From Nereocystis luetkeana (Eukaryota; Sar; Phaeophyceae; Laminariales; Laminariaceae), in NCBI GenBank assembly GCA_031213475.1, contig JARUPZ010000008.1, forward strand, positions 10,846,708-10,910,707: a stretch of 64,000 nucleotides of DNA. The letters are read 5' to 3'. The notes beneath the pieces are model-generated. The model was not told the origin of the DNA, searched no databases, and worked only from the letters and a program-made list of their open reading frames with translations. The position numbers were made by a program, and so were the translations under genes. Positions 36,059 through 48,500 of the stretch are shown piece after piece (the first letter of the stretch is position 1; each line of letters starts with the position of its first letter).

Positions 36059-36512
36059 TCAATTGGGTACCTGCCGGAGAGCTCTTTGTTTCATTGGCGA
36101 AATCTTCCTGGCGGCAGATATATGGCGTCGCCAAACTTGACCACCGCTACTCCGACAATCAACTCCAGTATAGCGGAGCCGTTCTACGATAGAGAGAGGT
36201 AGCACATTTCCGCTATTTTGTTTCTGACAGACGGGGTTCTTTGATGCCAAATCGTCGGAACGATTAAATCTTGATTTAGAAACAAAACGTTTTCTAGACT
36301 CGGACCATGAGATTATTCGCCACGATGCTATTTGATTTTTGCTGAAGTCAGTTCTCGGGTGAGGTATGGAGCTCCTTACGCGAGGAGCCTCAGAAAAGGT
36401 AGGATGAACCTCTATCGTAGAACGCCTCAGCAGCGATATCTCGTCGCCATACCATGCGGACGAGACGCGGAAACAGCGCTCCCATCGTGACAAAACCGTT
36501 GTGCTGTCCATC
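36059..36512 (-). CDS. Amine oxidase last exon, extended through a transposon
   Basis: The acceptor GCCGTGGAG restores phase 2 from exon 17 and gives MDSTTVLSRWERCF and SSAWYGDEISLL. A family-A transposon begins at 36428, and the frame stays open through all 253 bp of it, ending at TGA 36061-36059. Removing the transposon and one copy of its 4 bp target duplication would put a TGA three codons after the last native residue. The open reading frame is visible; whether the extension is translated or spliced around is unknown. Confidence 0.65.
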
Positions 36513-39500
36513 CTCCACGGCAGGGCACATACGGAGTGCAAGATGACACCACCTCCTGCGTACCACCATCAGTGCTTCGATCGTTACTCACGTGTACAGC
36601 GATGCGTGAAGCCAGCCACCAGGATTGCCGTAGGCTTCATTCACTAGATGGATGTTGTAGCCGGGGAATGGCTCGACAGCGGCCTGTGAAAAAGATGTCA
36701 ACAATGGGTCATGGTACGATGATATTACCGGTTGGAGGCCCTATCTGCGAACATTCACTACACGTTTGTACCATTTAGGCAAGCCGCACTCGCACACTGA
36801 TGCTTGGGGCGGGCAACAGTGGTCCAAACGCGGTGTTCAGCCGTGGTCCTCGACAAGATGCTCTGTGACTTGGTATGTACATAGCTCCACACTGGAAGTT
36901 CTCCACGTGAACATGCTGACGAGAAAGGCGCGACAAACGTTTTTTACTGCTCAGTATGGTTGAGTCGTGTATTGCTCAGACGTTTTGTCAAACACAGGGT
37001 CCAGTCATTTTACTAGGCAATACCTCCCCTCGTCCTGTCTCCCCCTTTTCTTCATCATATTCTCCCACCCACGCAGTAGGTCCATCCTCAATCAAATTCA
37101 AAGTTCACCTCGTCGATAGTTCCAGGGGCGAGAGAGGAGGTGTAGCGGAAGTGCGCTCCAGCTGGGAGGGACGATGTACACACATACGTAAGGGGGGGGG
37201 GCTCACAAAGGTCAATTTAATCGTACAGTGCTAGGAAACACAGCGACGCATCACATGGGACCGCACCATAGTGAGACCCCGGTTCGGAGAAGCACACCCG
37301 TGAATAGTAGAGATCAAGGGGTCTCGGTATCGTTGCGTGGTATTACGAGCCCGCCTTTTTAATGTCCTGGGTGTGGTGCCGTCGTTTTTTGGCGTTTCGA
37401 TAGTTTATTGTTGAAAAGTGAGCATACGCAAAAGGAGCACGACAAAATAGACACGCGCTTGTGCTGGATGTGTACGACACCCATACCGACGAAACAAGGC
37501 CGACTGTAGGTTGCGCCGTACGCATCCGTACAAGAACTATACCTCTTGCGATATTTTGTTGGGCATGATGGTGAGGGGGCTGCATGACTCTCTTACGCAG
37601 ATACGTGTCGGGTTAGGTTAGGCATCAATCTGTGTCGCACACAGTGCCCGACTGCGTAGTTTTATTTATGGTACGTACTACACATTGTAGTCAACGGCAA
37701 AAAAATCGCTAGACTGAACGAACACCGCGCGCGTCGATCGGAATTGTTGACCTCGCATGACCATGTTGTGCGTTAACGCCTGCGTGAAAGTTACATCGCT
37801 TCCCAATGTTTATGTCACCGACTTCGCCCAGGTAGACCCCCACTAGGCACAGATCGGGGGGTGAAATGTCCCCTATCTCGACTCCGACTTCGGCCAGCGG
37901 TTCTTTGTGCGACTCCATGGTTTGGTCGTGAACAGCGTCCAGGAAATCGTCCTGCAAGCACCGAGTGGGGGTACGTACGAGAGGAAGACCAAAACCCGCG
38001 ATTATGTTTCCGGTGCACCTGCAAACGGTAGTCTAGAGCAAAGGCGGCAAATCTCCGTCTATCCATCCCCCGCGTAGGCACAACGTAACCGAACTGTCTC
38101 GTGCACAGTTTGTTGCTTCAGACATTTTCTTTCCCGGTTGTGATTTTTTAACCGGACGGTAGCTCCCTGTCAGCCGTCGCCACGGCAGGCATGGCGCACG
38201 GTAATATTTGCCCGGGGTTCATTCAGACAGTGGACTACATTAAACTCAGGGGCAATGCGCGAGGCCTTCGGTGTGAGTGGTGGCTTACCGCTCAAACCTG
38301 CAATCTGCTCGACACACCAACCGCAGCCATATCTAAAAGATCGGAACTAATCTGCCCCCCCTTATTTCCCGGCTACCGTTGCCTGTACATAATAGACCCT
38401 TTCTACGATAGAGTCAGCACATTTCCGCTATTTTGTTTCTGAAAGACGGGGTTCCTTGACGCCAAATAACTCGTCGGAATGATAATCTTGATTTTAGAAA
38501 CAAAACGTTTTCTGGACTCGGGCCATGGGATTATTCGCCGCGACGCAATTTATTTTTGCTGAAGTTAGTTTTCGAGTGAGATATGGAGCTCTTTTAGTGA
38601 GGAGCCTCAGAAAAATTAAGGTGAACCTCTATCGTAAAACGCCTCAATATTGATAGAGTAACAGGCAAGAGGGCCTTGACGAAATATCACCGTGATGGCT
38701 GCGGTAAACATTCATTAGATAGGGTAAGGTGCTCACCATATAGTGACCGTAACGAAATGATCTAAGCACTGATTTCGCTCGTCAGAGTACACCCGATTAG
38801 AGAGTGCACCGCACCGCGCAACGGTTACAAGCTATCGTAACGTTCCGCGAACAAAACATGCGAACTCGGCAGTAAACAAATCTGTGCGTCCTATCGTCCC
38901 TCATGGTCCTTCTATCAGCACATAAGCCGATACGTTGAGTAGTTGACGAGCTGGCGCACTTTCTATGCGCTAGGCTATCGCCAGCTACTAGTGCTTACTG
39001 GCTACCTTGCCGTATGATATGTAACCCTTTCTCACACTTTGAATGAAGGTTTGCCCGAGTAGTGAATATAATCTATTCCATGATCGTCCTGTATCCACGC
39101 GCTTCTGGCGGCCAAACCCCGTCTCAGCACTTTTTCGTCGTTTGCCTAGCCTTGTGCATCTTGCGATCGCTCCGAAAATACCGGACAACGGATTATTTGG
39201 AGGCTAGGGACAAGCACATGGCAACGTATTCCCGGGGGTCTTGACACGAAGAGCTGAACAGCTTACCTGCTACCTGGTATGTCACTTGACGAAGTTGGTT
39301 CCGGTAACTTGACCAACATTGCATTGCGCTAGTCGTATGACATTAAACTGTGGAAAAAATAAAAGATAAACTGGTAGTGGCCCAGGGAAAAGCCTCAAAC
39401 GGCCAGGACACTTTAGAGCACAACGTGCAAACCTTCCCGCGGGATGCCTGCTTGGTCGAACATATTGTTTATTCCTTACGTACCCCCCAATGATGTATGC

Positions 39501-42500
39501 TACTGACACGAAGGGTGGCAACTTTTTCGGGATTGGCACCGATTGCCCGAGAACCAGAGGAAAACACATAGGTCACCTGTTGGGGGGGACCTTGCCCGCG
39601 TCGGATTATGTAAAGACCGTCTGAGCTTTCGGCGAACGGTCGCTTCGGGAAGAATTGCTGCGTCCACTGCTCTCCGCTTTCTGCCTGATTCACGTTGTGG
39701 TTCAAATCAAAAAGCCGGGCGAAAAGGCGACCGTTAACCCAGCGCATCGGGTCTTGATTTACAGATTACGCGAACCATATTTAGTTGGGAAGCTTGCACC
39801 CCGGCGCTGAAATCACAAGCAAATCAGGGTTTAGGGTGCGGCAACAGTGCATGGGAATAGATGGCGGTCGTCCGGGTATTAAGTCAATGATGTAGGGCAC
39901 GGCCGGCCAGTAGTTTCTCGAGCCCTAGGGTGAAGCGTGTGTTTCCAACCAGGTTGGTCGCCCCGGAGCAACTGCATGAGCAGGCCGGCCACGTCGCTGC
40001 CCTCATGATTGAGTGGAAAACCGTGCACAATTAATGACAAAAGTATAGCGTCCTAGGCAGTGAGTGGTAGGCTTCGGCGACAAATGATTTTACCTCGCAT
40101 GCTTGTTTGTTGTATAATTTCCTAGGGTTAGGCAGCCTCGAAAATGACGATCGACCCTGAAATGTCACACACTAACCCCGCCAAGAAGCCATAAAGCGTG
40201 TAGCGAACACATATTCAGGCATGTCACCGTAGTAGTTGGTAGCTAGACAGGGAGAAGACAAACACGTAGACCCAACCACGCGACAAGCAAAGCCGGCAAG
40301 ATACTCTACGGATCTTAAGGACAGTCGCAATGATGTGAGTCCCATTATGAGTGACATCGGGCTCACGGGTTGCTAACCCGTCTGCCAGGTGGACGCCTTG
40401 GTACCATGGCTTGATCGGGCGAGGCTTGGCATAGTTCACCTCTTCGCGGTATGTACTAGTCCCGTAGGCGGCGTGGATATAGGTTCGGCGACGTGTGATG
40501 GGCTGCACTGGTTTGCTGCTCTAATCTGCAGGTCATACTTGTTCTCGGGTAGCAAGGCGTAAAGCAGACGAGACCCTATAGAAGCTACACGAAACGAGCA
40601 CGAGTAGACCGGAGTTGTGTCCCCACACATGACACTGACTGGCATCGGGGCGCCTGTCGAACCAAACAATCAAACGTGTGGAACGTAGCACGGGGGAATA
40701 CGACAACATTACATTCGGGAATGGGTTAGAAGCAAACACGGCTCATCTTTAACGCACTGCTCAGCACCAACGCATACACCGAACAATGCTCGGATATGAC
40801 TGATAGTGCACACTATTAATGGTACATGTAGACCGTACGTCTAGCTGATGTCGTTGCCGGCCACGTTCAACGTGTCGGATTATACCGGCCGCTATATAAG
40901 AAACACGCATCCAAACTCATACTGGTTCATCCCAGTCAATATCATTTATGTGGGCTTTGCCGTCGTTCTAGGGGGTGTACCCGGACATAAAATAAACACT
41001 AGTCTGGGGGGCCGGCCTCGTTTGTTCTATCAAAACCGTCCAATCACTAACGTAGTCGAGCTGAATCACCTGGGTGTAGGAGGCCAGGAACACACCACTG
41101 CAGTCTGTGAAAGTTTCGTCGGTGCAATTCGAGTACCCATCGTGGTACCTACGATAGGTCGTTGAAAACCCAAGAACAGAAATGGGAGTTGCCGCAGTGT
41201 TAGACAATTATAATCAACAAACTTTCGGTATAAAAGCGAGCTTAAGGCAGGGTACTCGAAATAGCGCTTGACGTTGGGGGTATATATACAAAGAACCCCT
41301 ATGTGGAGGAGCAGACAGCGCCTAACACTAGTCAGGGGATAAAAGCTAATCAAACCTGTAAAAGCTTGCATACTCGATGAAATTGATAGATGGGCTGCAC
41401 ATCACGTCCATAGTGTCATCGTGGAATGGCAGCGGGATTGAGTCTTCAAACTATGTCAGGCCTCTGTCCTCGCGTGCGGTGTACAGGCATGTCACTACCC
41501 GCCCACGATCTTTCAGGGCCACCACACAATCCACCCAACATACTGTGTGATCTGACTGTCCTTCAAACGCAGGTATTTATGCCTTGTATTTTAGCGATCC
41601 GGAGATGCAAGGACATCCAGTTAGGCGCGTTGTCGCTTCAGGGCGGGAGAGACATACATGTTGCTGTAGAGACATCATATATTGTTCATGAAATTCCAAC
41701 AGTGAAGAGCGTTTTACCTCGTCTATCGACCGATCACGAGAAACACTTGTGGTTTAAGCCCTATACATACGCCCGTTTGGTCTTTTTGACCAACGAACAC
41801 CACTGTACTGGAATGTACACATCCAACCCACGACATTGCGGTGCAAACATTTTACCTCGTCTATCGACCGATCACGAGAAACACTTGTGGTTTAAGCCCT
41901 ATACATTCGCCCGTTTGGTGTTTTTGACCAACGAACACTACTGCACTGGAATGTCCACATCCAACCCATGATATTGCGGTGCAAACGATCAAACACTATA
42001 TATATGATATGAGCATTAATAGCTCGTTTACATAAATAAAAACTTGACAATTCTGATAAGACGACTTGCGTGGTGATATCTAGAATCACGCATGAGTGCG
42101 TATGTAAACCCATGCATAGAGGGAATGCTGCGCATGCCATGACACCAAACACCATTTCACCGAGTTTTCGCCCATTGGTGGGGGCGACAACGAGGTACAG
42201 GGAGTTGCGAGTGGAACCCTGGAAACTATGGAAAACAAAGAGAATGAGGGTGAAGTCGAGACGGCCGCGAACTGTTTGTTCGGGAAGCACGCGTTACACC
42301 TGCTGTGGTAGACGTGCTGCGTTGTCTTCATTCTTCCGGAGACGTAGCCTAGCTTCGCCCACCATGAATCTTCGTAGAAGGGATCTAGCAAGGGTGTAAA
42401 GTAAAACATTCCGGTCAACAAAAAGGCCATCACGTCTGTCGTGCAATTTTGTTTTTTACGTGGCTAGAGGCGTTCTACGGTAGAGGTATCAAAATTGGGA

Positions 42501-45500
42501 AATGAGACATCCTGAGCCATCACGGTTAGTGTAGCATCGGTCGTATTCATAGGTTTGTTCCCGTTGAAGTCCGCAGTATTGTTTGGGGGGACATAAGAAC
42601 CTCATAATATTTAGTGAACCTGTATCGCAGAACGTCTCGCTGATACAGTGACCGCTGAAGCTTCATCTGTTTGCGATCGAGAAGGCGTTAACTCGCCGCC
42701 GGCAAACGCCGACGGCCAGAGCGCTGTGTGACTGTCGTGAAAAACCACAGCGAAATCGTTGTATGTGCCGGAGACAAAATCGTGGCTCTGATATTCAGCC
42801 TCAGACGCCATCACATTTTTAGGAACGCGGTTGAGGTTTACACATACCCGTGACAAAGTCAGGCCTTACCCAGACCATCTCTTGGACCATCTGGGCAACT
42901 TTGAAGGTGGGAGATGTCAAACAGGGTCCGATACTCCGTTAAACAAAGTATTCGGGCACTTACAAGCTTTGACGAGGGTCACCGGCCTTGTCGCCAGAAA
43001 CACTTCATAGAGGTCGGCGCGGCCGTACTTCTCGATGGCGCCGTCGCCCAACACTTCCAGAATGAACTGCGGTCGTGGTAGGAGGAAAGGCACGGACGCA
43101 TGTGGCACGTATGGGGGCACGAGCGAGTAGCTAAATACACGAACTCAGCTGCCGCATGAGGCTACGGGCATGTATCACCCAAGGCCTCAAAAAACGTGTT
43201 GACATAACAGCGCCAAACGTTGTATTGGTGACCAAAAAATGTTTTGCGTGACAGACGTTCCCTCGCAGAACTACACTGTGCACCATCCACAACTGCTGCC
43301 GCGGAACAAAGACTAGAGGAGCGCAAAAGCTGACCTCGGTAGGGACGTTGAGCACGGCGTGCTCAGTATTGAGCTTGAACTCTTCGCCGCTTTCCAGGTT
43401 CTTGACTGCAACCACTGCGTGTTTCCCGTCGTTCGGGTTTGGGCGCGTGCCGTCCACCTGGTGCTTGAAATACAGTTTCACTCCCTTGAAAAACCGGCGG
43501 TGTCGCAGGAAAAGAAAAGACGAGACAAAGGGAGGGTGGGCGGGTTATAGCAGAAACGGAGTGTGGGGTCACGGTGTCTACCTCAGTATAGCGCAAGTTG
43601 GGGAAGGACGAAAAACGCCGACACAACAAGGAGGGGGAGGGGGCAGGAAGCAAACATGTAGGGCACGGCACTATGGCCTCACCGGTAAACGTCATGGGTA
43701 GGCAGGCCTAAACGCGAGAAAATCTCCTTAGGGGAGTGGCCAGATATCGTGCCCCAGGAAAGCGTTGTGGGTCGCTCTTGATTGCTCATTACCTACACCA
43801 AAGCCTAGACTAAGCTAGGAACCAAGACACGGCATATAACAGCGCGTGGCTGCTGCCGTGGACGTCCGTGATCCCGCCTGTGCCCGCTCACCATGGTCTC
43901 AAGCCTTTCCAGCATGCGCACAGCGATTATGTCAAATCCCATTTGCTTCCCATCTGAGTCCACAGGCACCTGCCACATCGGGTTGAGGCGGATGAGTTGG
44001 TGCATTTATATAGCGACCTTGAACGGGGTAGGCATCTGGGCCGGGTTAGAAGGGGCTGTAAAGGTTGCCAGGTGTGAAGTCATCGTGTGGGATTGATAGC
44101 CTGGGAAATGCAGTATACCACGGGCCGATGCGCACTCTCGTTTCTCAATACTCGATTATGTAATAATGTTCTTCCGAGAAGCAATTGCTCTAATATCCCG
44201 AACGATGCTCTTATGCAGTGCGACGAAGACAAATTGCCATGACTATTTCCTAGCGCAGGGGTAGAGAGTGCGACAACGTTCCGTCCGAATGCTCTCCAGA
44301 CGTAGAGCGATGTATACGGTCATCCACGTGGTGCCCGCTGCCGCGCAGACGAGACCCACTGATGTCGGGAGACCGTTATTCTTGGTCGAACGTCTGTCCA
44401 AAACGTTTGGATAGGTACAACAAATAGGCGGGCACCACGTTGCAGGTGTGCACATGCTATGTTCGACCGGTAACCCTCTCCCGTGAGCCATTGGCGCATA
44501 TACACGTACCTGGTTAATGTATACGAGCAAAACACGTGAACATAGCTCACGTCTCGTATCCACGCCATAACAAAGGCTGCTCGTCGAGCTACCGCCCACG
44601 GGCCGAAAGGAGTATATCGGGACAACGCGCGTCGGCGCCGACACTGCGCGCGCTCCTGCCTCAATCCTATTAATAGAGAGATCCTATTGTATGTGCAGCA
44701 CTCCGCGACCATACCCGGGTCAACAGTTCAAACACGTGCTATACATGTCTAACGAACTCCCATTCGAGAGCGAACGATATCATCAGGGCGTTGTGATTAA
44801 ACAGGGTGGCACGATTCGTACCGAGAATGTCCCCCCAAGGCCCAGGGCAAGACCTGGTGAAACACGAGCGGGCGGGGGAAAGGAGCGACGGGCGGACACC
44901 GGAACGCGCAGTCATGAGTACAGCTCAAACACCATACGCAAATTGTTCTGTTTGAAGACGCAAATGGGTACCGGGCATGGTTTTGAAAGTATTACCGAGC
45001 GCCCCGTCTTGGGGTGTAAACGCGGGTTGGAATGTTATCATAGATTGGCGTTTCATCCAAGGGAGCAGCGGGTAACGGTTCTTCATCGGCAACAGAGTGA
45101 CAAAATGGGAGTCCACACCGCAAGTTCGTCACGTGGAAAAGGAGAAATCACATACCGGTAGCGCTTGGTTGCCCGTTTTAACAACACTAATTCCCTCGGT
45201 GAACTGCTGACGGGCAAGGACACAAAAGAGGTTACCTGGCATTGATCAACCCGTGACATTACTGGCGTGCCGTATTAGGTCAGTCTTGGTTGACATAATG
45301 CGGTTGATGCAGCCGCGTTCCGTCCGGACCTACCGCGATTCCAGCTTCCACAGGCATAGCCATTTCAGCTCCATCCAAAGTGCGTTCAAAACGTTACGTA
45401 GCTGAGCTGTTACCGTGCCACGGATTTAGTATGTGTTACTCATATTCCATCCCTCAGATGTGTACCAGGCCCGACCTAGACGCGCGAGGCTCACTTGTCT

Positions 45501-48500
45501 ATGCTCTTGAAAAATACCTAAGATTCTATATCTTCGTTGAAATTTATGCTAGCAAAGGATTGTTATCTCACCGCCCGCGAAGTAGTTGGCGTACTCCACG
45601 ATGGTGTCGTGCAGGTTGACGCGCGTCGCTATGTGCTCTGCGGTACTGCAGTCACTATCCAAGTAGAAGTCGTAGTCCTCCTTGGTCATGCGTACGCCGT
45701 CGCTGTTTTGAACGGAAGATGGGCGGTGATCGGCAGAGATATTGGAGATTATCCTTGGAACTACTGAAAGCGACGAAACAAACACTGACCTTGTATGCAA
45801 ATATAACGGGAAAAACCACAATTGACGTAATGCAAGTCCACGTGCAAACCAGTTACTATTGCACTATCGGCTAGGATGGGGCAGACAACCAGGACATCTG
45901 TATATCGCTATACGACAACCTTTATCTGCCCGAAAAGCCTCTCCATATCGTGGTTGGCTTTTTATTCGGAACGCATCAAGCGCTCCGATGTTGACGTTGG
46001 ATTTGATGCCATGCGTTTTCGAAAAACCCTCAACTCAAGTAAGTTGGAGCTGTTGGGATACCCTTGAAATGTCATCCACGTGTCGGTGATACATCTAATC
46101 TAAAACAAACAGTATATTATATTTCTATACAAAGGCAAGTTTTGCTCAGCCAGGACAATACCACCCCCGCTGGGCTTGCAGTAGATCATGGTGGAAGCCA
46201 CGATGCGGAATCAAACCATATCAGACCGGGAGCGTGTCGACCACCTCTCACCTGTTGTAGCCCTTGGTGGCTAGCATCTCCAGCGTGAGCATGGTGGAGG
46301 GGGTCCCGTCGATCTCGAAATACCTTGACGCTTGCACGATGTCATCGCGTGCGGCCCACCTGACGGTTGAGTTCTGTTCCACCAAACGTGTTCATATCGC
46401 AAGCTCGAGCGGCTTTCATACGGTCGCATACGACGCTTGGACTCGAGGCAAAGAACGTCGGTGCATCCTACTCAACAGCTTCAAGTACGGACAAGTATTG
46501 AGACTTCGCCCCAGCCGTATCGTTCCATCGCTGATGGAACTCTGCACCCAATTTGAACATAGCAACAGTAGTAACGTAACAGCGGACACAGGCGTTTGCG
46601 TACGTTGCGCCATCCCGGCTGCAGGCTCAAGATTCGTGTGGTACCGCGTCGGTATGTGGCTCTCAATCACCACAACCGCCGTGACGTTCAACCTCCCCTG
46701 CCTGAGTGTACAAGGCACAAGGCGGCATTTAGAGGCATTCACCGCTGCCCATCGGCCCGAGATCAGTGGGAGACAGCCCGTTTCGCATCTTGACGATATA
46801 CGGGGCACGAACCTACACTGCAAAAGCGAACAACACAACAACAAGCATACTCGTTTCCCGTGACGGTACCATAACACACCTCGCTCAGGGCCAGGGCTTC
46901 AAAGTTTTCGGCCCAGAAAGGAGGAGCGTAGGCACCGAAGAGCCAGTCGTATGGAGTCAGATAGGTGGAGTTGACGTTCCACGAGTTGCTGGGTCCGAAG
47001 TTGTAGGGCAAGTCCCTCGTAGAGTCCTGTTTAGCAAATTAATTTATGAATTAAAACGGGTCGGGTGCCACCACTAGCAGGTAGAAGACTGAACAACACG
47101 ATTTGTCACGGCACGCCCTTGCCAGTTTGGGCCTCGTGATATTGAAGTAAATACGCCATTTTACGTGTGATCGTTGAACCTGTATGTACGCAGTTTACAA
47201 CCGAAGAACACCTGTACCGGCGAGCGTTTACCGGGAAATCTACCATCACGTGGAGTATAGCGTAGGGTATGGTGTCAAGAGCACTGCGCGCGGTATTACC
47301 GCCGCACTCCTCCCTTCGTTGCGGTGCCAATGTGCGCCTGGACTTACCAGTGTGTCCTCGAACGGGATGTACTTGTCTCGGAGGTACTTGTGGATTCCAT
47401 GGGCCGGGTCACACTGCCCCCGAAGAGGAAGAGAGAGAGAGAGAGGAAGAGAGAGAGAGGGAGAAGAGAGAGAAATATTATGCAGAGCGTACTATTGGTA
47501 ATATAATCGAACCAAATGTAAAACCTAACACTTCACTTGTCCAAATGAGTGGAAGGTTCTGCAGGAACAGTACCTAAAGTGCTATTGTCCTTCCGCGTGA
47601 AGACGCAGAGCAGTCCCGTGGCAAACATTTTGCGTAACACAACGCACAGTCAACAAAAACATCGCAAACTGGACTTCAAAGGCGGCTCCTTGTCACCAAA
47701 AACCTGCAGTAGCTAGTTGATGGACGGGATTGCTGTGGGAAACGCCTGATGTCAATCTGATTGTCTACACGCCCAACAAATCATCATTTTGTCCCAGTCT
47801 GAAAGCGGGTGGTCGATCGCGGGCACATATCTGCCTATCGGCTAAGAAACGCTGAAAAGGCAAGTTACCACTGCGTCATAGTAACACACCAAGAAAGCGG
47901 TCTCACGAGTGGAGGGCTTACCGACGTGCCAAACCCCCCACAATCTACGAAACCCAACATCATGCTGCCTTTCCGGTGATCCGTTTTCGCCCGTTACTAT
48001 CGAGGGCTCCAGGGTATCGTCCAAGACTTTCCCCCTGAAATAATTCGTGAGGCCGGTTTTGTCGCCATTCATATTTTCGGCGTTCAGCGCCAGTGTGTCT
48101 GCATTCGACTGACCCGTTTCCTGGAATTAGGGGGTAACATGCGTCGGCTACAGGTTTACCCGTTCCGTATTATTACTCGGTTTCTATATCTGGGACAAAG
48201 GGGCTATATATGCCTTTGAAAAACATGAGGCTACGGCCGGCATATCGAGGCGCAGGGGGAGCACTACGTATTTCAAGCTGGCAACCATTTAAAGGAATAT
48301 GCAGCCGCTTTAATATTTTGCCGAAAGGACGAAGGAAAGAAGGAAGAACACCTGCTGGAGCTCATTTCCATGCCACGGGTCGCGCGCTTGTTAAAGAGCC
48401 ACTCGCACGAGGAGCTCAACGTAACACCCGAGACATTGCTTGGAATATGTTTCTTCGCGCCGCCCGACCAAATGTTCTATGGAATCTGCAGTCATTTAAG

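Noticed and set aside
41426..41971. 181-codon plus-strand frame as a protein gene
   Set aside because: It overlaps amine oxidase intron 12, has no family motif, and its second half is the tandem duplication. Kept only as a finding.
44243..44712. 133- and 130-codon minus frames as oxidase exons
   Set aside because: No match to the family between exons 8 and 9. A micro-exon may be inside, but I could not pick borders with the right phase.
47106..47330. Extra oxidase exon (GGNTARSALDTIPYAILHVM)
   Set aside because: Exon 4 joins exon 5 in frame without it, it lacks a good acceptor, and the intron before it would be only about 50 bp.
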